A stretch of DNA of 64,000 nucleotides from Isoetes taiwanensis (GCA_021234155.1 JAJEKV010000102.1:3554449-3618448); one strand, 5' to 3'; shown: positions 34,251 to 48,714, counted from the first letter of the stretch. The notes: a model not told the origin generated them from the sequence alone. Numbers and translations are program-made.

Positions 34251-35100
34251 ATGAGGAGCTGCCAACGGAAGGAGGAGTTCGCCCTCAAGAAGCGGATAGG
34301 ATCCATTAGAGGAAGACCACGAGCATCTAATGCGGAATCCTCGATATACCCACGCCCAAAGGAAAGGAATGCGACCTCAGGGCTTTCGACGCTGTCATTC
34401 TGAGAACTGACTAAATTAGGAGTCGGCAATGCGCTTGAGCGACGAGCTGGAAGGCAAACAAAGGAGAAGCCGGCTGACACACAACAGGTAAAGCAAATTT
34501 ACTACTTGCCCATTTCTTTGGGATGGCGGTAAATTCCCCGTTCAGTCCAGGCCCGAAGAAAGTGTTCATGCAGTTGTTACTCGACTGAGGCATGCACCGA
34601 ATAGTAACAAATGTCGACTATCTTTGTCTTAGTCAAAGGGGCAATGGCACTTGACCTCTTGACCGCCATACCCACTACCGGCGTCGAGGCGAGATTAGCG
34701 ATGTGCCCAGCCCTTACATCGACAGCGGTGAAGACACAGTGAGACCGCTCACGAGGGAGCTCGTCGGCAAGCATCATCGGGAACTTAGGTCACTTTCGGT
34801 AGGGCGGCCAATTAAGAAGTTTCGCAGGAGCAATCCGTCTTCTGCGTGATTTCAAACTAGTTAAACTCTTGAAGTCGGAGACTTTTTGTATACGAAATAT
34901 TATATGATATATGAATATAAATCTTATTGCACTTTAAATGCTTTGTTGATGTATTTGCCCCACAACTATACCAACAAACATAAATACAAGAACTCGTAAA
35001 ACTAATCATATAGCCATGAATTGCTTGTGGATAGCTAGAGCCCTCGCCTTGAGAGCCATGAGATCTTTTCGAAAGGCAAACCCCACCGGATACTTGACAA
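34251..35100. other. End of unit 1, no recognised gene
   Basis: Not covered by unit 2 because the window ends. Short frames on both strands are not recognised. The last 200 bases before 35101 are AT-rich. Confidence 0.4.
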
Positions 35101-35439
35101 GGAACCTATTTGTTTTTCTACAACGGGATTTGATAAGCTGAAGTCTTGTCTCCCTCCTGGTAATCGAGAGCCGCTTAGTGCTATTGTGCCACATGGGAGC
35201 ACTATGCTTTGTTTCCTCAGACAATAGGTATGGCGTAAATTGGAGGAGAAAAGTCTTTCTTGCCTTTACATTTATTGGATGCTCACAGCAAACAGTAGAC
35301 AAAATTGTACCATAAAGAAGTGGGGAAAACATGTAGAAATGAGAAACAGTGCATATTTGGCTTCCTAAAGAAAACAATTGAGTCCCAAGATTCCTAATAT
35401 AATTCTATGGTTTATATTTGGTCAATGACCTACTATGGT

Positions 35440-35443
35440 ATTC
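35440..35443. other. Empty site of the unit 1 MITE-like element
   Basis: A single attc between the flanks that in unit 1 surround the insertion (ggt-attc-at). This fixes the insertion borders and the 4-base target duplication. Confidence 0.85.
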
Positions 35444-37186
35444 ATGTTTTAATCACCAATTACTATCCAAGTCGCATGACCCGCGCTAGCGTTTCCACCT
35501 CATCGATCATACAATTAGTGCTTGGAGTGTGTGGCCGAAAGCTTTTAGTATAGTACGCTGCCATATCGATACTATTATAGGGAGAGGATGGACTACCGCA
35601 ATTCATCCAATCCCATCTCAACAATAGAACACCAAATTCACCCCATGTTAATATTTTGTGCATAGGACCTTTTCCAAGGATGTTTATCAGTATTCCTTAA
35701 GTATATGTAACCTAAGGCATACACCATCAACCTTTAGAACTCAGATAATATCTATTTACTACTTGTCTTTTTAACAAAGTTATTATCTTAGTTTACTTTT
35801 CTTTCATATCTTCAAGCTTTAGCAATAATTTTTTTCCTAAGGCACTATATTACATGTGCAAATCATTTCACATTTATAAGACATCACATGCACCCATATA
35901 CAGAGAGCATTCTGGTCTTCATATACATCTCCATGTGATGCATTCATTATGCATTTCTTCTCGCAGCTTTTTGCACTTCCGCACTAAATTTCAAGCATTT
36001 TCAAAGGTTGCAACACTTTCACTACATTTTCCAACGTTGTCAAATTCTTCACTAAACGATTACACATCCCAGTTACTGAGTTTGAAAATATAGATTATAA
36101 TACTACTCAAAACTGCCAATGGCCTCCATGTCTTATTTTCTAATCTCAACAACTTTTTCGTATGATTTCCTCATTGCCTCTACAGCATCGACTCCCTGAG
36201 GACAACCGTTTGTGCGACAAAACCTTGTTTAATAATAGGAGTGGTTTAATATGAAGCATCGCACGGCATCGCATTGATTGCAGAAAAATGTCCATGTGGC
36301 TGAAGTATATGATGAAGCAGATTGGTGTTGAAGGGCCGCTCAGTTGGGAAAAAAAAAGATGGACATACAAAATTAGTTTCATGATTGTCTCGCACGGAGT
36401 TCGCCTTTAATGTTAATATGAAGATTATTGAACATCGCATAATAGAGGAATTTCAAAGGTAAATGATATCTTTTAATTAATTACTAACTTAATATTATAT
36501 GTTAGGTATGATAAGACGCCAAAATTGCGTGTAAATGCTAGGGAACCATTTGATTGCAAAGGGTTCAAGAAGGATGTTCGCCATGTACCTGCCTAGATTG
36601 AGGAATAAAGGGCAAATATGCCTACCCAACAAAATTTTGATGCCCGGAGTCAATTCCTTTGTGAATATGCAATCAAACCAAAGGGGTTTCAGGGGATTTT
36701 ATTTAAATGTGTTGGATGCAACGGTTTGTGTTAATTAATGTTAATGGTGATTATCCTGTTGAAAACATTTAGGGTTCTTCGGCCCTAACAAAGCAAACAT
36801 GGATCTAACCCATATGCACAACAAAGAATGGGGATTGAATACCTATAAATAAATAGAATTAGCTCATATAAGCAAATACATCCATGCAATAATTATTAGA
36901 TCTCGCGAAAAACCAAGATTCTCATATTGCAACCGTGATAGGCCTTTCTCTAAATCTTCAAATCACCGCCAAGCGCTAAATATATAGACATGAATATGTA
37001 GCATTATAACAGGGGTTTTTTTGTGATTTTATACGCTTTTTGGCATGGTTTTCATATGATTTCACGGGCGATTCACGGACGCATTTTGGCTCCAAGCAAT
37101 GAAAGCCAGTTTAATAGAACTAGTTGTACTTGTTTGGCATGATGGTCGCAATTGTTCTAGTTGTTGCTTGCAAAGAATTTTTTTTT
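35444..37186. other. AT-rich stretch without recognised gene (unit 2)
   Basis: Equivalent of 5456-7197; no supported gene. Confidence 0.4.
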
Positions 37187-37348
37187 TGGGGAATACTCCT
37201 TTCTTTGCAAAATTCACAAGATACCCTTTATTTTCTAAAACAAAAATGCCCCTAAAAAACCTATAATGCTGGGGGGCATTTCATGAATTTTCTAAACATT
37301 AGGGGTATGTTGTGAATTTTGCAAAAGTTAGGGGTATATTGTAGTTTT
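37187..37348. mobile_element. Foldback MITE-like element (unit 2)
   Basis: Equivalent of 7198-7363. The right arm is intact (gttaggggtatattgtagtt) and the left arm is partly corrupted. Confidence 0.65.
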
Positions 37349-39974
37349 TCCTTTTTTATGTTTTTGCCATAGCCTCACTACACGTGAGCGCTACCAGCTC
37401 ATGTAAGCAACACGCCCATGCAATAATAATCAAAGCGCCTCAAAGACTAGTAGATTCTCACATTGCAACCGCATAAGGATTTCTAAATCTTCAATAAATC
37501 GGCGAAGCCTTAACATAGACATGAATAAGACCGCATTTTTGATGGAAGCTCTCCGGACGTAACTCATACGCAAATATTTGGCGTAATCAAACCCAAAGAA
37601 TGAGATGGGATTTTCTTGTATGGGATTTCAACCTATAAACCCATTTTTAGATAAGAAGCATATAACTCGCAATCAGACCAACATAGCCGGTTGTCCAAAG
37701 GAAGAAGCATAAAAATTAATCGATTGTTTAACAAACGTAAGAATTCGGTAAAGAAGTTATTGAATATGTAACAAAGGCTTAAAGAAAGTCTTGAATACCA
37801 TGGACACTTCCAATCTTTCATTTCATACCCTTTACATTTCAAATAGCCAACAATAGGTTTGAGCCTAACAATAGCCTTGAACTCGCAATACGCACTCAAC
37901 ATAGCCATTGTCCATTGAAAGAAGCATATAAATTAATCAATTGTTTAAGAAACGAAGAATTTGACCAAGAAGTTATTGATTATGTAACCGCGGGCTTACA
38001 AGAAAGTCTTGAGTACCATGAAGAAGGGTGCAAAACTTATGTCGTGGACGTTGTATCTCTAGAACTCTATCACGCCATAGTCCTGCAGCTCAAATCAAAG
38101 TATTTGAGAATTGCCCGGTCCGTAAATTGCCGGAGATGACCTCTCGCTTTAGAAACTCAACTACCCCAAGAAAACTCACCGGCTTTTAACTGCGCTTCAT
38201 TAATCAGGGGCAAAACCTCCACCTAATCCCCCTCAGACCAAAAAAAATTTATTTGAATCGAAGTTGTTAGCCCGGGCCGAAAAATCACCGAGATGACCTT
38301 CAAATTATACGAAACTCTATGTCCCTAACGCCCACCTCTTTTTTTTTTTTTTTTTTGAAGCTTGTATGTGTTTTATGGGGACTAAAAAATAATTGGTTTT
38401 TCAAGGAGAAATATGCATTGCTAAATTATTGCAAAATCTTAGGATAATATGCCATTCAAATATGAGAATACAAGCAGCCTAGCTAGATATAATCGATTAG
38501 TATGCCTCACATCCCGAATACCATCAAATTATATGAAAACCATAGCAAAACTCGGCTTAAATAAAAAAATACTAAAAAAAAAAAACCTTAATTGTGATAT
38601 ATATTGGTAATCCCCGCAACTTTTCTTCTTCATCAGCTTTTAGTATTGCCTTCTCCATTAGTCGCACATCCCGTGAATGATCATGTTAAATCGCTAGTAT
38701 AGATCCTCCACCGTAAGTAGTTTCTATCACGCGGAGAAGTGAAAGACAAACAAATTGAGTGATGTTTTTTCGAATGAGCATTGACTTCTTTGGAGAAGTT
38801 ACTATGCTTCGATAATGTGTATATTGTGATGTTTGAGAATTGAAATTTGAAGACTGATATATACCTTGATATCCCAAACTAAATATAATGGAAATTTTGA
38901 CTATGGTGTAAATTTTGGATCATGCCTTGTAATTTCTACTATATCGTTTATGTGCTTTGTAATTTTTGTCACAATGATGGTATGCAAGTAGAAGTTAGCA
39001 ATCGAATGATAGAATGCAGGTAAAATTAGTATGTAAAGTAAAAACAAAGAACAGAATGTTAACTGAAAAGCAAAATGTAACTAAATTTACTAAACAATCT
39101 GAGAAAGAAAGTTGCTATGTCAAGGCAAAAGGAAGCAAAGACAGGATGACACGTAAGTGTTGTTTACATTATCTAAAACAAAACATAAAAAAGTCAACTC
39201 AATGATATTTAATTGTCAACATGTTTTTGTCTCTATCTATGAGTTTAACAAACGCAAAAGCATTGACTCTTCATTTAAGTACATCCCGCAACATCTAGAA
39301 TCTATTTGGGTTGTTTTCTAAACTTGAGTAAAATGACTTTTATTGAAATTACTAAGAAATTACAATATTTTAAGATCATACAAAAATGATATCACTACAA
39401 CAACATGAGCATAATTTCAAAACAAGTCCGAATTACATAATACTTAAGAAATTTAATAAAGAAAATATTGACCTAGCAAAGATCAATGTAGTTTTAGCAG
39501 CAAATGAGGCTATATGAGGCTAGGATAAGGTCCGCAGAAGATCCCGTGGGGTCTTTTTTTAAAAGGTGTAAGCCTTTTTTTAATGGTTTGATTTGGTTTA
39601 ATTTTTCTTTTGTTAATGGTCAATTTCAGAAAGCGGGATTGTTCTTTTTTTTGGTCGCCACTCAGGGCTTGCGATTCATGCATCTGCCATAACCATTTGT
39701 GGTTCCGAATTTGTGTAGACGCCATTCCGTTGTTCATTCTGCCTCCGGATCTTTGTTGCTTCACCGGAGCTTTTCAAGTTGAAGCTCTGGGCCATTCAGA
39801 TGCTCCTATTCGCACGTATTTCACATGTTTATTCGTATTTAACAAATCCAATGGTTTATAATTCAATAGTTTAGCAAAAACATAAGGAGATAATGGGTTA
39901 GAGATAGTTTAAGCAGCAAAGTTCGATTGGGTTAAGGAGAGAAATAAATTGGAAAGTTCTCCACAAACATCGAA
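37349..39974. other. Gene-poor stretch downstream of the membrane-protein gene (unit 2)
   Basis: Equivalent of 7364-9954. A run of about 18 T at 38339-38356 is absent from unit 1 (8343). A 74-codon stretch at 37915-38139 loses its frame in unit 1, so I do not call it. Confidence 0.4.
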
Positions 39975-40915
39975 TTACACGAAAACTGACCAAAAAATTG
40001 TCGTATTAAAGACGTTCAAAACTTTACATGTTCCAGGAAATACAAAGGTCCACGAAGAAACGTTGGGAAATCCTACAAATTTTGAAAATTTAGCAGCATA
40101 ATCAACAGGTTTTTGTTAAAAAATCTGCAAGCAGCGGTTGAATTACAGGGTAAATGTACCACGCCAGAGTCGTGATGAGAATTGCCGGAATCCTTCCAAT
40201 TGTCAGCACTGCCAGAACAAGAGAAAGAATGGCCCAAACTGGCGTTCCAGTATAAGGATTTCTTCTCAGACCTTGAACACTTCCATTTCCCCTGTTTTTC
40301 CCCATCTTGACCACCATGCTCTTTGCTTAATCTGCCTCTGTCTTCCATCTACCGATTTTCTGATCTCTGAAAATGCCCTGCTTACTTGAAATTGTTGAAG
40401 AAGATGTGGATATTGCATCAGAAACAGAGGAATTTGTCATTCTTGTCAATGTTAACAGAAAAAAGAGTGGAAGTAAAGAAATTAACGCTGCGTAAATCGT
40501 CCGCCATAGCCATATGAGCCCTATTTCGGCGCCGGAGAGAAGCAGTGTTGCCATAACAAAGATAATCGCCGAATTAAAAGAACCTGAAGAAGGGATTGAT
40601 GTATACACATTTTTTTCAGCGGCAAATGACCCTGTTTTTTTATCTTGTATCATACCTTTCGGCGAAGAAAATCAGTCTTTACAGCTGCGATCGGCTCAGG
40701 ATTAGATTTGAAGCAGCAATTACAACCGGAATCAAATTATTACTAGATCCCCTGATCTTGAACTTGACTTCTTCAGGCGATTTGCCGGTTCTAGCAGCAA
40801 TAAGCTCTCTTTTTAGCATCTAATTCAGCAAGAACAGAGGCAAATTGCTCCCCGCCACGATCTGCGAACGGATTTGGATTTGGGCTTTAGGCATTTGATT
40901 GACACGGCGCAACAT
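39975..40915 (-). CDS. Small membrane protein of unknown function (unit 2, frameshifted)
   Basis: Second copy of the gene at 9955-10892. The DNA is nearly identical, but frame breaks fall at other homopolymers. For example, the run after A-D-F has the coding length here but an extra A follows it, while unit 1 is one T short. Each break in one unit is open in the other, so the real gene is probably intact at about 310 codons. Frames: 40327-40653 (membrane segments), 40102-40317 and 40073-40348 (C-terminal membrane segment). Confidence 0.7.
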
Positions 40916-40947
40916 AAAATGGACCGATTTGTGAAATAGGAAGGGGG

Positions 40948-40954
40948 TATATAA
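40948..40954 (-). promoter_or_regulatory. TATA-like box of the membrane-protein gene (unit 2)
   Basis: Same sequence and spacing as 10925-10932. Confidence 0.5.
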
Positions 40955-40979
40955 GCTTCATTTTGAAGGCTTATGCAAC

Positions 40980-43315
40980 GAAGCAAAACTGAGAAGCTTC
41001 TTGGTTATTCAAAATTGTGAGACCACGCCTCGAAATTGCTTGGTCTCTGTAGACAGTAAAAATCAATTATATTAAATTTGCTTTATAGTTCCTAGAATAA
41101 ACTTACCTAACTATTTCATAAATCTGAATTTACTTTAAAGGTTGTGTGAAGGTTGTTCGTCCATAGGAATTTACATGAACTTCCACCATTTTGTTGAAGT
41201 GTTACAATGGATATGCTTTGATGTGAAGCTTGCCCATAAATTTACTTCAATCATCCATATAGATGAAAGCTATGAGGGATGACAATGGTGTTATCTACCT
41301 TAACAAACTGGACCAAGAGTTTTATGGTGGGTGTAGGGTGGTTTCCACAACAAGCTAGGTGCCATTTGCATAACAAACTAGGTGTTTATGCGCCCTTATC
41401 GTGTTACTAGTGGTTAACACCACCAAAACCAACAACTGAGAATTGAGCTAGCTGCTAAACTTGAGGGCCAAGTTCTTAAGGTTGCATAAATAAGCAGATA
41501 ATCAATGAGAACTCCAAATACAATGCAAAATGCAAGATGAGACAAACATGTTTCTTGCATTTCATTGGTTTCTAGTAAGTTTATACCCGTACATTGTTCA
41601 CAACACACTTCGATTTCTTGGTCTTTCGTGATGAGTGAGGACCCACTGCTTCCTCGTCAAGCCCAATCTTCTTTTGCTCACTGCTACTAACCAAGTCTCC
41701 ATTGATTTTCCCTCATGCTAATAAGGCAAGTCCGTTTTTCATTTTGTTTCATTCTTATATTCTTTGTTTTTCATACATCATGGGATTTATGAGAGTCTTT
41801 TACCTCAATACAGAATACGTATAATTTTTGAATTTCAATGCAATTATGAGTTGGAGAACGAGACAAGATAATATCTAAAAAAAAACATATATGTGGCGTC
41901 TCTAGACAACATTACTTGCATGCATTTCGTGTCACTACTTTAGTATTGTAGGTGATGTATGGGGGGATGGAAATAGGGGAGATGATTCCAAGGGGTTCCG
42001 CGACCGACGGCAGCCGGGAGCGGGTCCTGGCATGATCGACCCTGTTTCGTTCCCCCACATCATGGTAAGTGGGGAACGCCAGCATTTTTTTACCTGTTGA
42101 TCGATTGCAGATGACCTCTTGAGGGGAATGATGCTGCCATTTTCTATTCCGGAGGCGGAACCAACGACCCACTTTCCATGATGGTATAAGCAAAAGCATC
42201 AAAAGTTGCTAACCCGATGCAGAGCCTCTTTTAAGATGGGGGGAATTTTGGAATAGGTTGCAAATATCTTGTACTTTTGGTATTCTAGTTTTAGGTTTTA
42301 GTTTGTGTGGAGGCAATTTTGTGCACCACGCATGAATGGTGTGAGATAGATGTGCGTTATGTTTTGAAATTGTTGGTCGGAGATGCTTACCACAGAGGCG
42401 TTCATGTGCACTTGGTACCCCAAAGGTGCGGTCTCAATCAAGGTCTCAATGGATTGCTATCAGTGTCGTATGAAAAAAGCTTGCTAATGGAGATTTTGCT
42501 ATAGCTAGCTAATTAGTTAATTGTTAGAGATGGTCAGACAAAGCCTTAAATTGTGGACTATTTGTCAACATTTTTGGCCAATGACTTTTTTCATCTTAGA
42601 TGCTTTGGGCAACATATGTAAAGCTTGGTGGTACTTTCTCTCAATGAGAAACTAAATTTGGATTAGCAAGATCATTCTAGATAATGGGTAGTTTCTAGAT
42701 ATTTATGTCGAAGAACAAAATGAATCTAGTAATTGAAGCCACATAGCAATAAATCTGCTATCCTTTGGACATGGGGTTTATATACATAAAAGGTAGTTTC
42801 TCAATAGAAACATTGTAAAAAGCGCTGAGGCCTGCTATGTTAGGGCACTGATAATGTGCAAAAATAGGCACTAGGTGCCTCTGGCTTTGGTTTTTGCCTT
42901 TTCTTCTAGAAATAAGATGATGTCACTGACAGTTTCCTTTGTATGTCATGTTTTGGATGTTGAATAACGTGTGTAGCATTTGCCTAGGATGTATGAGAGT
43001 TTTGCTCGCTTTGGACGATGAGGTTTCAGTTTGATTTCTATGGGGCATTGAACCATAGAATATTCTCATGTTCAAATTCATAGATAATAGACACACACAG
43101 TAGCAGCATATAATATCTCTATAAAGATGGATGGATGGGATAGCCAACCATAGGACATTGTCGTAAATTCGATGAGCATGGAAAAAGGGAGAAAGTTTAG
43201 ATAAGTTTGGAAAGTATATTGGCTAATGGAATATATTGGCTTTTTCATCTGGGGTGAAAGAACCACATCCTTCGAAGTTTTTAAGAAAGAAAGAAAGAAG
43301 AATAGAATAGAATAG
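40980..43315. other. Stretch between membrane-protein gene and LINE-c (unit 2)
   Basis: Equivalent of 10960-13317 with few differences. It includes the dispersed repeat at about 41150-41392 and the possible exon near 41948-42062. Confidence 0.4.
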
Positions 43316-45199
43316 AGTTTTTATCGCCCACTTGAGACCAATTGGGCCTATGGGACCCAAACAGAGGCGCAAAGAACGACATCGTCTCTGAGTTAAAAAA
43401 CCCCCCACCCTAAAGGGTTGTTTGGGGGAAAACGTGACAGGAATAGGCTTGCTATCAAACTGTACAAATACAAAAACAAATATAGACAGTAATATGTACA
43501 TGTATCGTAAGTGCCCGAGGGCCAAGCTGATCTCGACAATCCATGATCTCTTGAATGTATGAGCCCAACCTCCGTACCGAGCTCGTGCTCAGTATCTCAT
43601 ACAAGGGCTGGCCAGGATGGACCAAAAAAGAAAGCATATCCAATGTCATCATATGCCGCATAACACCAAGGGTGTGGCATTCGCTTTCCATAGCTCCAAC
43701 CCCGCAAAGATTGACAAAGCCTCTCCCCGACGCCGCCCCAACCCATCTCCCCGCCTCAACTGGAGACGATGGACACCGCGGCGATAGAGGCGCGGATCAA
43801 GGCTTTTCATGGGTAGATGAGTGCGCATGTAGCATTACAGTGCCCCGCCCCCACTGGGATTTATGTGGCATTAATAATGTGCAGTCTTGACCCGTTCAAA
43901 GGTGCTGGCATCCCATAGCTTACTGAGGAAACATGGATCAAGGTATCGCTCGAGACCGAGGCGACCGCCTCGCTTGCATTTTGATGCACCTGCGTTCCCG
44001 CATTTCCATCCGCCGGGCCATCGAGCTCTCTTTTCCCACCAAAGAAGCTTTTAGGCGTTGAGGTCCCATTGCCATAGTGTAAGCGAGGTGAGGGAGACGA
44101 GTATCGTCCATGCTGACCACCTTCTGAAAGTAGATGATGTGTCTGTCAAGGGCCCCTCTTTGAAGAGGCAAGAAACCTGCTTTTACAACAATATCCGGTA
44201 TGGGACCGTGGACTTCACCCCTGTGGCTCAAGGCTAAGAAAGCCGCACCGCCCAAGTCATTCCAATTGGCGAGGAAATCACTGGGCCCAAACCTCGACCC
44301 CGCATGGCAACAGTGTTCTACTAGCACCTTTGAATAGGTGCAATTGGTGGCCCAATCATACCCGCCTTTGTGGCTATTGTTCTCCATTGCATAGAGTGCC
44401 TTCCAACCCTCGCTCGCTCGCCGGGATGGAATTGTCCCAGTTCATGGCCGATGGGAACTCCACCCCCAAATATTTGTAAGTGGACACCACTTCAACATTT
44501 TGGCCACGATAAGTGAGGATTGAAGGCGTTGTCTGGTGTGCAGACGATACCAGAACTACCTTGGTTTTGGCTAAGTTGACGCGCATGTCACTCACCTAGC
44601 AAAATGTGTTCGAGCATCGAGAGGGCGCGGCATGTCCGCATTATATGTGCTAGAGATCTATATCGGCCAAGATAGATCACCGCCCCGATGATCCGTGTAG
44701 GAGGTGAGCCCCAGTGCCTTCATTGTCACCGAGCCATCTCTTCAGTTGATCAATACACAGGCCAAATAGTGTGGGAGAGAGAGGGCATCCCCTCGGCGAC
44801 CCCTATACTACTCGAATGGTTGGCCCCCGCCAAAATGTACCGGGTGCATTTCATATAACTCCGTAATCACCGCCCCGGTAGTTGGCAGGGACGCCTAACC
44901 GCAGCGCAATCTTGCCTAAAGCTTTTCCCCGGTGGCACAACGCCAAAAGCCTTGGTGACGCCTATGAAGCAAAGAATACGGTTGCCGACGGTTTCTTGCT
45001 ATCCTCACCCGTGAGTCCGCAGCTGCGGAAGATATGATCTATGGTTGAGTGCCTCTACCGAATCCTCGCCATGGCGCAGTGCCCGCCACCGCCGCCTGCC
45101 CTCTCAAGTGCTCGCCGAGGATCCTGCAAGGAGCTTTGCAAGCACAAGGGCTCTACCCTGCCTGCTCCATGGGGCGACCGACGGTTAGGGCCTCAAGAT

Positions 45200-46390
45200 A
45201 ACAAATGCATTGCAGGCATAGCATGGCGCTATCGGCATAAGACAATGGCTAGGTAGTCCACTCCATCCGCCTCTCCCGCACACTTTGCAGATAGGGTCAA
45301 TCATGCTATGATGTGCTTGTAGTCCTCCCGAGACGCAATCCCAAGGAATCACCCTTCGGACTACTCCGGTTACATCTCCCTGTCCGATGGGGCAGGTCGA
45401 GATGCATCTCCCCCGAGTATGAGGGGATCCCCGGTGTGCTAGAGAACACGCGTCGCATCACCGACCCCCGCATCCGCATCTCACTTACTCCCCTAAATCT
45501 AAAGATCAGCTCACCAACCCGCTCGAGCCTGTGACGCCCATATAGGCACCCTTCAGCCTGCAGAGTGTCGTCGCCCCATACCACCCACACACTGATCGGT
45601 TATAAGCCCAGCACACTATAGGAGTCCTATAGCCGCAGTAGGCAAGACCCCACCCCGATTCGCCATCATACTCAAGTATCCGGGTGTCAACCACATCATA
45701 GCATCCTCAAAGAAGGTTGGCTCTTGTGCACAGTCGATTTATCGGGTTTAAGGGTTCTATCTAGGAACATCTCTACTTCTAGATGGCCTTTAGGTCTCTA
45801 CCCCCTTTACCCATACAAACAAGAGGAAATGTAAAGAAAGCTATCCTTATACATCCATCCATCCATAGCTTCAATAGAACATAAAATAGAGATTAACCAT
45901 ACATCCATACATACAAGGGTTAATCCTAGTTACCTTCTCGAGCATACAAGGGTTAGTCCTATGACTATCTAGGAAACCAAACTATCTACGCATTTAACCG
46001 GATCAAGCTAGGTCCACTATCGCCGTTCTCCATCCCTCCTCGCTAGAACAGGATGGAACAACAGCCTCCTCCACCAACCTCCCCCCATTGAATTAGCAAA
46101 TGGGGTGTAAACCCCAATTTGGGTCCCAAGTTAGCAACTCTCTTGCCCAATCGATTTAAATGTGGCAACTTTAGATTGGTTAATATTAGCTAATTTGGTA
46201 TTTTAGCCCTTTTAATATTAGGTTAAGCCCTAAATTCGAATTAGGGTCTTAGGTTAGGTTTCCACTTTAATAATGAATTATTAATATAGCTAACCTTAGC
46301 TTATGAATTGATTAATGTGCCATTAATTATTCATAATGACGTGTCATGTATTTATACTCAAAAAGGCGTATAAATATGTGGAACGTCACA
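45200..46390 (-). mobile_element. LTR C (unit 2)
   Basis: Starts with tgtgacgttccacata at 46390 on the minus strand. Same structure as unit 1 and the same uncertainty about the far end. Confidence 0.65.
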
Positions 46391-46424
46391 CTTGATTTCT
46401 TCTTTTTGACAAACTTCTCCATCC

Positions 46425-46811
46425 TCATAGCAACACCGAAGTAAATGAGATCTGGTCCTTAGTCAAATCCCCAAGAAGGATCCATGTTTCCTTGCTGATA
46501 GAAGCCAAAGCCCCAAAATTCTTGGTCCTCCATATCCCTTGATTACATAAAACAACATGGTTTTCAATAAGACGTTCAGGAATGATGGGGAAGTTTAGGT
46601 AATTATTCAATGTGAACTCAAAATTATCATTGTCGTCCATCCCTTTTAGACCATTATTGGCGTTGAGGCTAGCCATATCCTGTTCTATTAGAAGTGCATC
46701 AAAAGGGTCGTCCTCAATGGCATCACTACGGTATTGTACCTCACCAAGCTTAACATTGATATTATTAGCCTTTTCTAGAACCTTAATTCCCACAAAATAT
46801 TGGTTTTGCAT
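46425..46811 (-). CDS. Unrecognised ORF abutting LTR C (unit 2)
   Basis: 128 residues are identical to the unit 1 ORF apart from a Cys-to-Arg change (codon tgt/cgt-type, near 46731) and altered ends. A frameshift near 46805 removes the start. Confidence 0.45.
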   Translation of the reverse strand: MQNQYFVGIKVLEKANNINVKLGEVQYRSDAIEDDPFDALLIEQDMASLNANNGLKGMDDNDNFEFTLNNYLNFPIIPERLIENHVVLCNQGIWRTKNFGALASISKETWILLGDLTKDQISFTSVLL

Positions 46812-47996
46812 TTGTCCGCTTCAGCTGTCCATTGGTAAATCATATCAGGTAGGTTATTATACCCGGGCAATGCGGGTCTCCTGCTTTATAGATTAAGACA
46901 ACCCCATTATCGGTCCATTGCGGGGGAAAACCTTCACGCAATGCCTTGTTGAACATGCTCTGCCGCACGGGTGGCCATGGATGGTCCCCGCCCACTTGAG
47001 TAACTCGCGCCGCATGCCATCAAGGTCCGGTGCTTTTCCATTGGCTAGACGCTGCAACCCTTTGCGCCACCCCTCTCTCGATTTCTAGTACCGGGCCCGG
47101 CCGGGAGGGGGGTAATGTTGCCCATGCACCCTCGTTATAGAGTCGCCAGAGGTATTGCCCCCACCGGTCCGGGAGTGATGTTTCCCCGGGGCAGCACCGG
47201 CCTCATGAGCACTCTCCGCCATAAGGTCCCCGGGATGACGCTCCGTGAGGAAGAACATTTCCTGTTCATGGGCCACAATGTACCCGCCTTCTAACGCAAG
47301 GAAAGTGCGGTATTGCTTGACCGCATCCAAGCCGCAGAGTAGGGTCTTCTGAGCCGCTATGCTTTTGCACCTCGACATCGAACCACCCGGGTTACGCAGA
47401 AAGGCCAGAGCTCGAGGTTTGTCAGGGCTTACTTCTCCCAAAAACACCTCTACAAAGAGCCCCGAGGATGTCAATGAGCCCGCCTCCTCGCTTCTAGCGC
47501 TATGCATTGTGAGATGCTTGCTAGATCCCCCTCGCTAGCATCCGGGAGGCAGAGCATTTTTCCATAGTCCAAATTCTAAGCCTGGGCATACGAGGAAGTG
47601 TTGATAGGCCCTCGATGCAACTTGCTGGAGCCACCGCAAGTAGAGCGACAGGTGATCTGAGTCCACCTCCTCATCCCTACCAGCTGTTCCCACTTGAAAT
47701 TGTTTGACGAGATGCATGTCCTGCTCGGCCACCAAAACATAGTCTACCACGCTGGACCCGAAGGAAAACCCTAATGAGAAATGGTCAACAAAATCTTCCA
47801 TGTTGTGCCCTAAGTACCCAATGGCAAAATAATGTCCAAGACGAGAAGATTTTGTTGCAAATTGTTCCAATTCTAGAAAATTCTGTGTAAAAATCCATGC
47901 AGATAAGAACTCACTAAGATGGCAACGCCCATAAATTATTAATAATAAAAAGTATATACATAAAGAAAAGCCATCATTATCGGCTCGTCGATCCAC

Positions 47997-48714
47997 CCAG
48001 GAAGAAAAAGAGAGGCCTGGTCATGCACGCCACGTGATATAGCATCAAAAGAAAATACCTCCAGAGGGGCTAATCACGCGATCCACACAAACATCATATA
48101 AATACAAATGCTCGAACAAAAGGTCGAATAAAAGGTGGAAAGGGTGGGAATCTTGGAGATAAAGAAGCAAACTGCTGAGAGAAAGAAGACAAAATGAGGA
48201 GAAGAATGAAACACTGCTATATATTGTCAGAATTTGCTATAAACTTTCAGCAATTTATCCAGTTTATTGAAGTGTTATAATGTGTACGCTTTAATGTGAA
48301 GCTTGCCCGAGTCCCATGACTAAATAATTACTTCAATCATCCATATCAATGAAAGTTTTGAGAGGGGTAGCACTCTAGAACGAGGGTGTTATACGCTACT
48401 ATAACAATCAAGGGCCAGAGGCACGAGACTGTTGTAGTAGGGCATAACACTCGAGTTCTAGGGTGTTATCCGCCTTAACAAACTAGGTCCGAGAGGTTTA
48501 TGGTGGTTTCTATAACAAGCTAGGTGTTTATAAGAAAAGCTGAGCTAATATTATCTGTGCAAGAGCGACATTGATGCATTTACGATCATGCAAAAACAAC
48601 ATGGGTGCACCTAATATTGACTTGAAAGATTTCTATTCGTACAGCTTACCAAAGTAACTGAATGGTTGTTAAGTTATGAAAATTATGTTAGCATAAAGCT
48701 TAACGCCTCGTAGG
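47997..48714. other. Between LINE-c and LTR A with dispersed repeat (unit 2)
   Basis: Equivalent of 18045-18760. Dispersed repeat at about 48241-48533. Confidence 0.5.

Larger units (their letters stand above)
43316..47996 (-). mobile_element. LINE-c (unit 2)
   Basis: Same layout as unit 1: C-terminal region 43455-43840, reverse transcriptase 43938-45200, LTR C, reverse transcriptase start 46880-47090, linker 47085-47507, endonuclease 47535-47996. The 3' half is much more corrupted than in unit 1, almost always at CTG/CAG. The endonuclease is clean. Confidence 0.8.
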
